Assembly (NCBI GenBank): GCA_029876055.1
Contig: CM056877.1
Coordinates: 2,480,001-2,544,000, forward strand
Direction: 5' to 3'
Source: Madurella fahalii
Lineage: Eukaryota; Ascomycota; Sordariomycetes; Sordariales
Length of the DNA stretch: 64,000 nt
Both the position numbers and the translations under genes were made by a program. Below are positions 1 through 12,363 of this stretch, piece by piece. The notes under the pieces were generated by a model. The model had not been told where the DNA came from. It did no database searches and saw only the letters and a list, made by a program, of their open reading frames with translations. Within the stretch, counting starts at the first letter, position 1. Every line of letters starts with the position of its first letter.

Positions 1-3000
1 CACGATGGCGTCGTAATAGCCAAGGTCTTCGTCAAACCGTATCCCATGTCGCTAGATCAATACAAGCAAGAAATCATCCGTGAGCAGACCGACGCCGACT
101 GGCTTGTCTCCGCAAAAGCGCTAATGCTGTTCCGCAGGCGAGCGACGAGCTCTGGCCGATGTGCCAAATGCCCTTCCCTACCAACGCGCCGTCGAAACCG
201 AGACGAACGGGTACCTCGTCCGACAATACTTTTACAACTCGCTTTACGACCGCCTCAGCACCAGGCCCTTCTTGGAGGACGTGGAGAAGAAGTGGCTGGC
301 ATTCCAGCTGCTCTGCGCCTTACGCGACTGTCACGCTAAGGACGTATACCATGGCGATATCAAGACCGAAAACACGCTCGTGACTTCGTGGAACTGGCTC
401 TACCTCTCCGACTTCTCGTCGTCGTTCAAGCGCGTCATGTTGCCCGAGGACAACCCGGCCGATTTCTCGTACTTTTTCGACACATCTGGCAGAAGGACAT
501 GTTATCTGGCCCCCGAGAGATTCATGCCTCCCGGCGAGGAAGCTGATCCGAATGCGAAATTGACGTGGGCGATGGACGTCTTCAGCGCCGGCTGCGTCAT
601 TGCTGAGTTGTTTCTCGAGGCCCCAATCTTCAACCTAAGCCAACTCTACAAATACCGCAAGGGCGAATATGATCCCGCCATCTCGCATCTGAGCCGCATT
701 CCGGACAAAGACCTGCGAGAAATGATCGCTCACATGATTCAGCTAGATCCACAGAAGAGATACTCTGCCGAGCAATATCTCGAGTTTTGGAAGGGCAAGG
801 TGTTCCCGGGATACTTCTACAGCTTTCTCCATCAGTACATGGAACTGATCACCGACCTCTCGTCTGGCCAGTACTCACCACCGGGGTCGACAAGGATTAT
901 CACCGAGGCAGATCAGCGGATCGACCGTGTGTGGCTGGAATTTGACAAGATATCCTATTTCCTCGGCTACCAAGATGACGAGAGAGGCACCGAGAAGCAA
1001 CAGCTCTCCCCGAGACTTGGGCTAGGACACTTCCCAGTGCGCTTGAACATACAGAATAACGAACATTACGTATCTGGCGACAAGCAACCCTCTGCAGACG
1101 ACGGAACACTAATTTTCCTTACCCTGGTTGTTTCGTCGCTTCGCAACACCGCACACGCTACGGCGAAGATCAAGGCTTGCGATATTCTCCTCGCGTTTGC
1201 GGAGCGACTGACAGACGAAGCTAAGCTTGACCGGGTCCTTCCATACCTAATGACGTTGCTCAATGACCATTGCCCCATGGTTGTCGTTTCTGCAGTCCGG
1301 GCCATAACGCAGCTCCTGGATCTCGTCAAGGTCATCACTCCGGTCAACTCGCAGGTTGTCCTCGATTACATCATGCCCAGGATGGAGCTTACATTGGTCG
1401 GCACGCGTGAGGTACCAAGTCCGATAGTCCGGGCGACTTATGCGTCCTGTGTCGGAATGCTTGCGTCGACTGCGGGCCGCTTCCTGGCAATGGCTGCGAC
1501 GCTCCGGGCGGATGGATCAGCGGCTCTTGCGGACCCCGAAGTTGAGCCTGGCAACGAAGCGGACGCGGCTTTCGACGACGTATTTGACAATGCTCGCCGG
1601 GAGCTAACAGAGCTATTTGAAGCTCACACCAAGCTGCTTATCGAAGACCCGGACCCCTTCGTTCGACGAGCTTTCCTGGCCTCGGTGCCTGACCTGTGCA
1701 TCTTCTTCGGGGCTACCCAGGCGAACGATATCATCCTCACGCATCTCAACACGTACCTGAACGATCGCGACTGGATGCTAAAATGCGCCTTCTTTGATAC
1801 CATCGTTGGTATATCGGCGTTTCTGGGCAGTGTTACCCTCGAGAAATTCATCCTGCCTCTCATGGTCCAGGCAGTCACGGATCCTGAGGAGCACGTGGTA
1901 CAGGGAGCACTGCACTCCCTGGCAGAGCTAGCGAACCTGGGGCTTTTAACAAGTCAGACGTACCTGGAGCTTGTTGGCGTCATTGTCCGGTTCACGATGC
2001 ATCCCAACATCTGGATTCGCGAGTCGGCTGCCGAGTTCATGTCGGCCGGCAAGCGCTTCTTGAGCCCAGCTTACCTTAGGGTTCTGGTGCAACCGCAGCT
2101 GGCACCCTATCTCAAGCCGCACAGGCTGCCGGATTTTTCGGAGCTTGGCCTGCTCGAGGAGCTTCAGAAGCCTTTATCGCGGTCAGTGTTTGACCAAGCC
2201 CTGTTATGGGCGTCAAAAACCGACCGGGGAGACTTTTGGAAGCCGTTCAAAAAGCTCCGCGACGTTGTTTCGGGCTCCATATCTTCACCCCGGGCGCACG
2301 GGGACGTTACTGTTCAAGCCCTGACTAGAGTTTCAAGAAATGAGGAGGATGAGCAGTGGTTGAACAAGTTACGAAACTTGGGGCTTGCTCCAGAAGATGA
2401 ACCCAAGCTGCTCGCGCTAAGAGAGTTTATCTGGCGGCTCAGCCAGATCAAGGCCAGGGACTCGGCCGTGCAAGACGCAACAAACACGACTGCGCTCAAC
2501 AACATCATCCCTCTCCGCAGCCTAGGGGTAACTCCTCAGACTGTTCTCTTTGATGAAGAGCCGCTTCGACAGCCAATGATCACGCTCGAGCAGGATGCGG
2601 GTGCCCCGAGAACTATCAAGGATGCATTACTCGACGCGTCTATGTCGATCGACGATCCGCTGAGCAAGAGGCGACGAGCTGCCTTCAACAGTCACCGGTC
2701 GAGGCTCAATAACAAGGACAATATGTCGCCTATGTCGACAGACAGCAGACGTCCGTTGGAAGATGAATTGGCTGCCTCGCCAACGACAACGAGGCAAGGT
2801 GAGAATTCAAGAGACGCATCTCGGCGAACGTCGGTTGCTCAGGGGAAAGCCGTTGCTCTATCGCCACTGGATGACGACGGCTCGATCCAAGATGCGCCAT
2901 ATGCGATGAGACGGAAACTCCGGCACCAGTCGAGCGCCATGAGTCTCATGAACCGTAAGGACAGCGCAAAGTCCGGCCCCGAGACGGGCACAACCGAGGC

Positions 3001-4618
3001 CAACGCTTTTGGCGAGATGGAAGGGCCGTTCAGCCAAACTCCGACTCGCAATACAACCTACCCTGAGACCGAATCGGCTCTGGCGTATGCTAATACGCGA
3101 CTGCGCGCTAACCACACGTATACGGGCCATGATCCCAGCATCCTTAAGATGTTGGACGCTATGTACATCGACAACTACCCCCACGACATCCTCGAGTACG
3201 GGCCTTTGGTTACGCCTATCACGCGCCGGAAGTCCAGCAAGGCTAGCATATCGCAGCCGGGCGACGATGGTTGGAAGCCTTCGGGCAAGCTCGTGGCGAC
3301 GTTCTCGGAGCACTATGGGCCGATTAACCGGATCGTTGTTTCGCCGGACCATCAGTTCTTCCTTACCGGTGGCGACGACGGCTGCGTCAAGGTCTGGGAC
3401 ACGGCCAGGCTTGAGCGTAACATCACCCATCGATCCAGACTGACTCACAAACACGCCGTGGGAGCCCGAGTGCTCGCGCTGTGCTTCATTGAGAACACGC
3501 ACAGCTTCATCAGCTGTGCCAGCGACGGCAGCGTCCATGTAGTCAAGGTCGACACGGTCCTGAGCGGCATCAACTTCCGGTACCCCAAACTCCGCCTGCT
3601 GCGCGAGTACCAACTCGTCGACGGCGAATACGCAGTTTGGTGCGAGCACTTCAAGCAGGAGGCCAACTCGGTCCTGATCATCGCGACCAACAAGTCTGTC
3701 ATCCTGGGCATCGACCTGCGGACCATGACGCTCCTCTACAAGCTAGAGAACCCGGTGCACCACGGTACGCCGACGTGCTTCTGCATCGACCGCAAGCGAA
3801 ACTGGCTCTGCCTGGGCACGTCGCACGGCGTCGTCGACCTGTGGGACCTGCGCTTCAAGATGCGCCTGAAGGGGTGGGGCGTGCCCGGCAAGGGCTCCAT
3901 CTACCGCCTGTGCGTCCACCCGACCAAGGGCAGGGGTAAGTGGGTCTGCGTGGCGGGCGGGACGGGACAGGGCGAGGTCACGGTGTGGGATCTCGAGCGC
4001 ACGCTCTGCCGCGAGATTTACCGCGTCGGGGGGAACAAGGAGGGGCCCAAGGGGTACGACGCGTGGGAGGTGGATGAGGACAAGCCCGAAGGCATGCTCG
4101 GCCGGTTTGCGACCAACATTGAGCCGTCGGCGATGGGCAACGCCGACCGCGGGGTGCGCGCCATGATTGTAGGGACGGGCGCCACCGAGGAGCAGCGCGA
4201 CGTGAGACACGCGTACATCATAACCGCAGGGTCGGATAAGAAGCTGCGGTTCTGGGACCTATCGCGGATCGAGAACAGCCTGGTGTTTAGCGGGCTGCAG
4301 CCGGACGAAGGGCGGCCGACGTACACGGCGAGCCATCCTACCACGTCCATGACGCTAAATACGGAACGATTGCCGAGGCAGGCGGCCTCTTCATCGTCGG
4401 CGTCGGCGTCGGCGTCGGCGGCGAATGGAGGGACGCAGCCGCCGTCGTCGAGGAGCAGCAGGTCGAGTCGCCCGCCGAGGTCGACGGTGATTTCGTTACA
4501 GCAACAGCAGCTGCTGAAGAGCCACCTGGATGCGGTCATGGATGTGGCAATGCTAGAGTCGCCTTATACGATGACGGTGTCGGCGGACCGTAGTGGAGTG
4601 GTGTTTGTTTTCCAGTAA
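1..4618 (+). CDS. VPS15: Vps15, regulatory protein kinase-like subunit of class III PI3-kinase (5' partial)
   Basis: Vps15 anchors and activates the PI3-kinase Vps34 in autophagy and endosomal sorting complexes. The visible exons are <1-79 and 138-4618. The 58-nt intron 80-137 (donor GTGAGC, branch GCTAAT, acceptor CGCAG) restores the frame between the two open segments, giving 1519 residues in the window. The true start and its usual myristoylated glycine lie left of position 1. In order, the protein shows a kinase domain with HGDIKTEN in place of the usual HRD loop and DFS in place of DFG (both typical of Vps15), a long HEAT-repeat region, a low-complexity linker (about nt 2600-3250) and C-terminal WD40 repeats beginning near nt 3280 and ending at the stop. 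A Ser/Ala run at nt 4385-4425 lies in a loop between WD repeats. LEA1 follows on the same strand 477 bp downstream. The family assignment is secure; only the 5' end is missing. Confidence 0.96.
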
Positions 4619-5095
4619 GGCTTCAGCGATGGGGGTTAGCGTGGGCGGTGTTTAGGTTTAGGACGGAAATATTTGTTGGACTTTATGAGGACAGTGCCCG
4701 TTCAGGTAGATTTAGAAAGGATTGGTAATTGAGTTGTTACGAAGTCCATATCGCACGAGATGTTCTAACATAGCAGGGAAGGGTAACTGTGGGAAAGGGG
4801 TTTTTCTGGTACAGCTCAGGGTTAGGGTAGTGAGACTCATTCCCCACGTAGAATTTCGACCTTCAGCCTTGTGGAGCTTCTGCTATCATCGACGCGCCTT
4901 CTCGTCCCTCCACCTCTCCAACTTCCCATTCGCAACTTCGACAATAACGAGAAACCGCCACGTTTGCGCTATTCGATGCGATAATTCCGTTTTCGGTTTT
5001 AAGACGACAATTTAACGGGTACGAACCGCCATCAGGAAAAAAAAAAATAGCCCGCCGGTCAAAGGCGGCAGAGTAACAACTACTACCCTGCAAAA
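4619..5095. other. Intergenic, VPS15 3' region and LEA1 5' leader
   Basis: No gene is visible. The stretch must hold the VPS15 3' end and the LEA1 promoter and leader. A run of ten A lies at about 5038-5047, just upstream of the LEA1 start. Confidence 0.6.
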
Positions 5096-6233
5096 ATGAG
5101 GCTCACGGCAGACCTCATCAACCACTCCCTCTCTTACCTCAATCCGCTCAAGGAGCGTGAAATAGACCTCCGAGGTGCGTTTTTGAAAAGAGCAGATACT
5201 GCACATTGATCTTTTGCAACACCATGTCAAAGGCCAGAGTTGATAGCGCAACGGCGTCGGGGTTTGCGCCGCGTTTACAGGACACCGAATACCCGCTATT
5301 GAGAATCTGGGTGTTGCCGGCGTACGTTTTCCTCTCCCCCTCTCTCTCCCATAAGGAAAAAAAAAAAAATAAAAAAAAATAAAAAAAAAATAAAATAACA
5401 AACTTGTGTGGAGGAAACATTTTCTTTTTTCTTCTTTTGCTAATCGAGAGGTGGTGCTACAGCCCCATGACGCCATCGACCTGACCGATAACGACGTCCA
5501 GCTGCTGGGCAACTTCCCGCTGTCGCCTCGCGTGCGCACGCTGCTGCTCGCGCGGAACCGCATCTCGGCCATCCAGGCGACGCTCCCCAACGCCGTGCCG
5601 AACCTGCGCAACCTCGTGCTGGCGGGGAACCAGCTGGCCGAGCTGGCGGACCTGGACGTGCTGGGCAAGTTTGCGCGGCTCACGCACTTGGTGTTGGTGG
5701 ATAACCCGGTTACTAAGAAGGAGGTATGTTCTCGGGGTCGGGTAATGCGGAGGACGGAGAGAGAGATAAGAGAGATCAGGCTGCTGACGATGGCGAATGG
5801 CATAGAATTATCGGTATTGGGTCCTCTGGCGGTGTCCCACCGTCCGGTTCTTGGACTATCAGAAAGTCAAGGATGCCGAGCGGCAGAAGGCGAAAGAGCT
5901 GTTCGGTTCGGCCGAGGCGCCGACTGAGTTGGCTTCGCGGGTGAGTGGGAGGAGTGCACCAGGTGGGGGGTTCCGTGGACGATGCTGACGCGTGTGCTGC
6001 TGCAGATAATGGGCATCAAGAGCAAGACCTTTGACGTGGGTGCGGCGAACGGCCCTGCCGGAGGACAGTCGTCCAAGCTCTCGCGCCTCAAGCTCACCGA
6101 GAAGGAGCGCAAGAAGCTGCAGGAGATGATCAAAAAGGCAGACAGCCTGGAGGAGATTATCAGGTTGGAGAAAGCGCTGAATGAGGGACGGCTGCCGCCA
6201 GGGGTCATGGTGGAAGATGCGATGGAGGAGTAA
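5096..6233 (+). CDS. LEA1: U2 snRNP component A' (Lea1), leucine-rich repeat protein
   Basis: U2A' pairs with U2B'' on stem-loop IV of U2 snRNA and is part of the spliceosome. There are five exons: 5096-5174, 5281-5321, 5463-5723, 5806-5940 and 6006-6233, encoding 247 residues, the usual length. The start MRLTADLI is the conserved family N-terminus. Four to five leucine-rich repeats follow (for example DLTDNDVQLLGNFP and LRNLVLAGNQLAEL). The LRR cap NYRYWVLWRCPTVRFLDY is on exon 4. A charged helical tail rich in Lys and Glu ends the protein. All donors are GTGCGT, GTACGT, GTATGT or GTGAGT and all acceptors end in AG. The second intron (5322-5462) contains long A runs broken by T. It converges with the histone-fold gene on the other strand, 187 bp away. 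Confidence 0.95.
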
Positions 6234-6420
6234 AGGGTTGTCATGATGAAGGGATGAGCATTGGGGTTTCCGGGACAAAAAGCTATGCAAAATAATGTGC
6301 TACAGCCTGATCGTATTTCGTCTAGGCATTACTTTGACAAATACTTGTAAAAGCACGCCGCTCAGTGGGGATCGCACTCTCAGAACCGCGGAAGCTGGTG
6401 CTAATTTGTCTGTCTCCCTC

Positions 6421-7186
6421 CTAACCAGTCATGTGTACATCACCATCCTGTCCCGCCTGCGATCTCTGCGCCTGCAACATCTCAGCTTCTAACTGGGCGT
6501 TGGCTTCTCCGCCATCTGAGGACAGCACACGGCTCCGTGAGAAGCCGTTAGTTGACGGGGAAGAGCCGCCCCCATTCATAATGGACTTTGGCTTTTTTCC
6601 ATTCGGCATGCCGTCTGTCGGCCGGTCGTCCTCGCCTACGGGCCCGGACTTCTCGCCCTTGAGCCTAGCCCGCGCCGCCGCGGCCTTACCCTTGACGTCC
6701 TTGTAAGAGGCAGTCTTGGGGATGATGTCCTCGAGGAACTCTAGGTTGTCTTGATGGGTTACGGCATTTGCTGCGGCCATCGTTAGCATATATCAATGGA
6801 GAACCAAAGTCAAGCCTGGCGGCCGCCTTACCGAGATCCTTGTACTGGATGTTCCGACGCGGCTTACGCTCCAGCTTGGTCATGTTCTGGGCTTCGCCCG
6901 TGAGGTACTGGATGAACATTTCCTGTGCGTAGCAGGTGTTAGCCATGGCCGGCTTGGGATGAGGGTCAAAACGGGGCAGCTTGCTGTGGCTAGGGTGATG
7001 ACGAAAGCGGCATTGTTGGAGCAGACGGTGATGTCTGGATCTACCGCAATGATTTTCTTTACCCGTGTGACTGCAACGGTGTGAGTGATGGCCCGTTGGT
7101 CGAAGAGAAGGAGGGGACTCACGGGGTAGCTGAGTTTGGCCTGTTACCTCCTTCCTAGGGGGAATCGCCGTGGTGTTGTAAGGCAT
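6421..7186 (-). CDS. Histone-fold protein, Dpb3/CHRAC1 type (CBF/NF-YC family)
   Basis: Proteins of this type pair with a second histone-fold subunit in DNA polymerase epsilon (Dpb3-Dpb4) or in ISWI/CHRAC remodellers. Exons on the minus strand are 7186-7123, 7070-6985, 6922-6832 and 6770-6421, giving 196 residues. The histone fold covers about residues 20-95: LPLTRVKKIIAVDPD, then the NNAAFVI helix, then EMFIQYLTGEAQ, then the RRNIQYKDLANAV end. The rest is a charged, probably disordered tail. The second intron has a GC donor (GCAAGC) with a CTAAC branch and CACAG acceptor; it is the only GC-AG intron found in the window. Choosing between Dpb3 and a CHRAC or NF-YC homologue needs an alignment, so no symbol is given. 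It is divergent to the CLC gene. Confidence 0.87.
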
Positions 7187-7780
7187 TTTTATTTTGTTTT
7201 GATGGATTGCGTAGTAGTACGGAGTGGGAATAGAAGACGGTGCCGGTGTGAAGGAAGCTGGTCTCCTGCGCTGGAATGCAGCTTGATGCTGAGTACACGC
7301 CGCTTTTTTACGGGCTAGTTTAATGTCGTTTTGGTCTGCTACGGGTTTCCAGCAAAATCGTCTTTATTAAAACCGCAGAGCGACTGGATTTTTATGAAGT
7401 CATAGAACAAGTGATGGGGTGAGTATGTCCAGATTACAGTGTCGGCGCTGTGGGAGGATGGGGGTTTAAGAGCGACGCGTGAGACGCGACAAGTACTATA
7501 TAGCCCCGCAAGAAGAAACCCCTGGGTTCGCTAAATCAGATGCCAAGGCTGAGCTGTCCAGGCGAGCTTCGAGGCTTTGTTCAGCGCCTTACCCACTTGT
7601 ACTGTACCGTACGGCAGGCAACGTCGGGTCAGCCTTGTATCTCTGCGACCGGCACCAATGCGATCAACGCCAGCCTCCTCCTTCAGCTTTGGAGAGCGTT
7701 AATCACGACCCACCGAACCGAATGTGAGATCCCCAATGCTGCGCAGTTAGACGACAGCGAGCGAGGCGGCCCGGAGCGCC
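7187..7780. other. Divergent intergenic region, histone-fold gene / CLC gene
   Basis: 594 bp shared upstream region of two divergent genes. No repeat, RNA gene or credible small coding sequence was seen. Confidence 0.6.
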
Positions 7781-10660
7781 ATGAATTCCCGATCGCGATC
7801 GACGTCGCTGTTGGCTACGGCTCCGCAGCGACGACCCTCGGTCAGTTCTCGACTATCGTTCGGCGTGTCCGATGCCGAGCACGGCGAGAACCAGAATGGA
7901 GGGGGCATTGCGGCCCAACACCAAATACACGAGGAGATTGCAAAGATCAAACGCTACGAGGTTGGAATTGCCGTTAGCCTCTCGTGCATGAGTTGCAGCA
8001 ACTGACTCTTCTGTTCCAGGACTTCACCACCATCGGTAGGCCAGACCTCTCTGGCGTCGCAATGCCGGATAATCGAGAGCGGGCGCTAACGGACGGCTAG
8101 ACTGGGTGCAGGACACTGCGCGAGAGCAGCTGCGCAGAAAGTCACGAAGGAAACGGCAGGCCGGCCTGTATGGCTCGGGTCAGTTCGACTGGAGACAGAG
8201 GATATGGGAGGCGTACGACGCTGCCCAGGGATGGATCGTGGTGACCATCATTGGTGCCGCGATTGGGCTGAACGCCGGCTTCCTCAACATCGCCACCGAA
8301 TGGCTGGCTGACATAAAGCTCGGCTACTGCACAACCGGCTTCTATTTGAACGAGGACTTTTGCTGCTGGGGCGAGGACAACGGTACGGACTGAACTGCTC
8401 CCCACCTTTGCATATGTTCGGCGGGGGACGCTGACACGGTGATTAGGCTGCCCCGACTGGCATCGGTGGACAGGCTTTGAGCCGTTTAACTACGTTCTGT
8501 ACATAATCTTTGCTGTCCGTACCCGCAAGACACCATATCGCCTGCGGGCTCGTGGGCTGACATTGCTCCCAGATCTTCTTCGCCTTCGCATCGGCTACGC
8601 TCGTCAAGTCGTATGCCCCTTACGCCGCAGGTTCCGGTATCTCCGAGATCAAGTGCATTATTGCCGGTTTTGTTATGAAGGGCTTCCTCGGCTGGTGGAC
8701 ATTGATCATCAAGTCGATTGCCCTGCCCCTCGCCATCGGGTCTGGCCTTTCTATCGGAAAGGAAGGGCCTAGTGTTCACTATGCCGTCTGCACCGGAAAT
8801 GTCATCTCGCGACTCTTCGCTAAATACCGGCGGAATGCGTCAAAAACCCGTGAGGTTCTCAGCGCCTGCGCTGCCGCTGGCGTGGCCGTCGCCTTCGGCA
8901 GCCCCATTGGTGGCGTGCTCTTCTCACTAGAAGAGATGTCCAGCCAGTTCCCCTTAAAGACCATGTGGCGCAGCTACTTTTGCGCCCTGGTTGCTACGGC
9001 TGTACTAGCTGCCATGAACCCCTTCCGGACAGGACAGCTGGTCATGTTCCAGGTCAAGTACGACCGGTCGTGGCACTTCTTCGAGGTCCTGTTCTACATC
9101 ATCATCGGCATCTTTGGCGGCCTTTATGGCGCGTTCGTTATGAAGTGGAATCTCAGGGCACAAGCGTTTCGAAAAAAGTACCTGGCGAAATACGCCATAC
9201 TTGAGGCGACCCTACTCGCAGCTGCTACCGCCATTGTCTGCTATCCCAATGCTTTCCTCAGGATCGACATGACAGAAAGCATGAAGATCCTTTTCCTGGA
9301 ATGCGAGGGCGCCGAGGACTATCACGGACTCTGCGAACCGGAACGTCGCTTCGGGAATATCGTTTCGCTCACCCTGGCCACCATCATCCGCATCTTTTTT
9401 GTCATCATCTCCTACGGCTGCAAAGTGCCCGCCGGCATCTTCGTGCCCTCAATGGCCATCGGCGCGTCTTTCGGGCGAACCGTTGGAATCATAGTCCAAG
9501 CGATCCATGAGGCAAACCAGAAGAGCCCCTTCTTCTCGGCATGCCCCGCCGATGGTCCCTGCATCACACCCGGAACATATGCCTTCCTCGGCGCCGCCGC
9601 GGCGCTGAGCGGCATCATGCACATCACCGTATCCGTCGTAGTCATCATGTTTGAGCTGACCGGCGCGCTCACCTACATTCTCCCGACCATGATCGTAGTC
9701 GGTGTCACCAAAGCCGTCAGCGAGCTGTCCGGCAAGGGCGGCATCGCCGACCGCATGATTTGGTTCAGCGGGTTCCCTTACCTAGACAACAAAGAGGACC
9801 ACAACTTTGGCGTCCCCGTATCACACGCGATGATCTCGGACGTTGTCTCGATCCCGTCAACCGGCATGACGCTCAAGGCAGTCGAACGCCTCCTCTCCAA
9901 GGACAGCTACCAGGGTTTCCCCATCGTCGACGACGAAACCTCCAAGATCCTCCTCGGCTACATTGGCCGCACCGAACTCCGTTACGCCGTCGACCGTGCC
10001 AAGCGCGAGCGCACCCTCAGCCCGCTCGCCCGTTGCACCTTTGCCGCCTCCCGAAGCCTCGCCAACCCCGACACAACAATAACAACAACCACCCCCACCC
10101 CCATCGCAACAACCCCTTCCGCCTCATCTTCATCATCCCAACCTCCTCCTCCTCCTTCCCCTCTTGACCCGGATGACTACGCCTCCTCGGCCTCCGCCAT
10201 CATCGACTTCACTCCGTACATCGACACCACACCGCTCTCGGTCCACCCGCGCCTGCCGCTGGAGACGGTCATGGAGCTCTTCCGCAAGATCGGCCCCCGC
10301 GTCATCCTCATCGAGCACCGCGGCCGGCTGATGGGGCTGGTCACGGTCAAAGACTGCCTCAAGTACCAGTTCAAGGCCGAGGCGTCGGCCGAGGCCGACC
10401 ACCACCATAACCATAGCCATCTTCACAACCAGCAGCAAGCGGAGGAGGAAGGGCAGGAGAGGGTGTGGGAGCTGATGAAGGCTGCCGCCGGGTGGGTGTC
10501 GGACCGGGTAAGCAGCGTGAGCGGCGGGAGGATACGGCTGCGAGATTCGTGGGAGGGGGATAGGGGTGGGGGGGGGGATAGCAGGAGAATTTTGGAGGGC
10601 ACGGAGGAGTTGGAATTGGAGGATGAGGACGGGGGGTTAGAATTAGAGAGTCGGAGGTGA
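7781..10660 (+). CDS. CLC-family chloride channel/transporter with CBS domains (Gef1-like)
   Basis: Exons 7781-7960, 8020-8035, 8101-8382, 8447-8514 and 8573-10660 give 877 residues. Fungal CLC proteins of this type sit in Golgi, endosomal or vacuolar membranes and exchange chloride for protons. Selectivity motifs are visible: GSGISE at 202-207, GKEGP at 244-248 with the gating glutamate E246, and CKVPAGIFVPS further on. The glutamate in WHFFEV (E353) aligns with the proton glutamate of ClC-5, so exchange rather than channel activity is expected (inference). The first cytosolic CBS motif is near 600-655 and the second near 735-783, separated by a Thr/Pro/Ser-rich linker. The C-terminus is His-rich, then Gly/Glu-rich. 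Exon 2 is only 16 nt. The donors GTTGGA and GTCCGT are weak, so the first and fourth junctions are less certain than the others. The ATG at 7781 is the first in frame. Confidence 0.9.
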
Positions 10661-11651
10661 TAGGGATGTTCTAGTTTATTTTTTTTTAAAAAAATTTTGA
10701 TTTTGTTCTTTCCCCCTTGTTTGTGGAAGTTGGCATGGGATAGAATTATGATGAATATATATGAAACTACGAGTACAGGAGCACAGATGCGCAGCAGGAT
10801 CGAATTGGAGGCCTTGGTAGCAATTCAAGGTCGCGCAGGGCCTCAGGTGGATGCACAGGTGTAACCCCTTCAATAGGGGTTGAGCGCATAAGCACTTGTT
10901 GCTGGGGTGTTGGAATTAGGCGTTCCACGATGCTTGGCGTTGCTGTTCCGTGCCGTAAGAAAAGAGCTGTCTTCACAGAGGGGATCGTCTCGGAGGCCGT
11001 GCAAATAAAAAAAAAAAAAGATATATATATTTATGTCTGCAGTGGAACCAAACAATCCAGTTTTTAATGTGCCAACAAGACGCCAACTCTACCTTGTACG
11101 ATGCTGAGTCAAACAGGGAAACTGTCTCCATTCACAACCGGAAGCCCAGGGCCAAATGCCGGGCTGTGCCAATTGACAGGAGTTCAATTGCATCTTCCCG
11201 GTTTAATCTTGGGTCTCGTATTGGACAGTGTGTCCGACTTGGAAAGCAGGCGTCAAGTCACATGGACGCCGTGCCCAGGTGACCCACCGAGATCGGTCGC
11301 GACCGGCGCCGTTGGCTCCGTAGCGCCGTCGCCCTTGCCGCACACACCCTGGGATCATCGGCCGTATGGGAAAGCCCGTTCCTGACACCGCCATTTCTAA
11401 CAGCACTCTGCTCCAACACATACCACATCTCCAATCTCTTGCCTCCGATAGAGAGCTTCATCGAGAACATCCTAGGAACCCAAACAACAATCATAGTCCG
11501 GCATCGATAATAACCTGTGACTTTCGGCATCCGTCGGCTAACTCGCTCCAACCGTGGCTCCACCAGCACACCTCAAGGCGCGGCCACCTCATCGCCCAAT
11601 ATCCACCTCGTTCTCGACTCTTTGGTGCCGTAGCCTCCCGAGTTCTCCATC
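10661..11651. other. Intergenic, CLC 3' region and cysteine dioxygenase promoter
   Basis: 991 bp with no supported gene. It holds T and A runs right after the CLC stop (10677-10700) and an A run with (AT) repeat at 11007-11032. The last few hundred bases are C-rich and probably form the leader of the next gene. Confidence 0.55.
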
Positions 11652-12363
11652 ATGGCAGTAGGCATGATCAAGAAGCTAGCCGCGAGTGCGCCAGTGGCGT
11701 TCTCGTGCACCGCCAAAGTCGATAGTAATCGCTTCGACGACCTGGTCCTGGCCCTAAAAGACGCTCTGGGCCCCTGCTCCGGCCTCACATCGGACGACGT
11801 CGACGTCGAGTATTTGACCCGGCTGATGCAGAGCTATGAGACTGATCCCAGAGAGTGGTCCAAGTTCGCCATGGGGGACGAGAGTCGCGGGTACACTAGG
11901 AACCTTGTCGACGAAGGAAATGGGAAGAGCAATTTAGTAGGTCCAAGTGCCAATGCGAGTTTGTTTACTTTGCCCCTGACTGACTGACCAAACACAGCTG
12001 GTGCTCGTCTGGTCGCCTGGCAAGGGCAGCCCAATCCACGACCACGGCAACGCCCACTGCCTGATGAAAATCCTCCGGGGCAATCTGACAGAAACGAGAT
12101 ATGACTTTCCGGAGGGAGAGACAGAGAAGCCGATGCGGGTGATATCAGAGAGGATCCATAAGGAGAATGATGTCGCGTATATGGCCGATGAGCTCGGTGT
12201 CCACCGGGTATGGAATCAAGGCAGCGACTTCGCTGTCTCGCTCCATCTGTACACTCCGCCCAACGTTGCCAAAGGAGGATGTCACATCTTCAACCCGGAG
12301 ACGGGGAAGAAGAGCCATGTCAAGAACTGCGGATACTTCTCCGCGTATGGGAAAAAGTTATAA
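11652..12363 (+). CDS. cdo1: Cysteine dioxygenase type I
   Basis: Catalyses oxidation of L-cysteine to cysteine sulfinate with Fe(II) and O2, controlling cysteine level and feeding taurine or sulfate production. Exons 11652-11936 and 11998-12363 give 216 residues, close to the family's usual 200-210. The intron has donor GTAGGT, a CTGAC branch and a CACAG acceptor. The cupin fold carries the three iron ligands H109 and H111 (in SPIHDHGNAHC) and H164 (GVHRVWN). C116 and Y180 (LHLYTPP) correspond to the Cys-Tyr pair that forms the thioether cofactor in mammalian CDO, so both partners are kept. The ATG at 11652 stands in a good context (catcATGgca). Confidence 0.95.
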
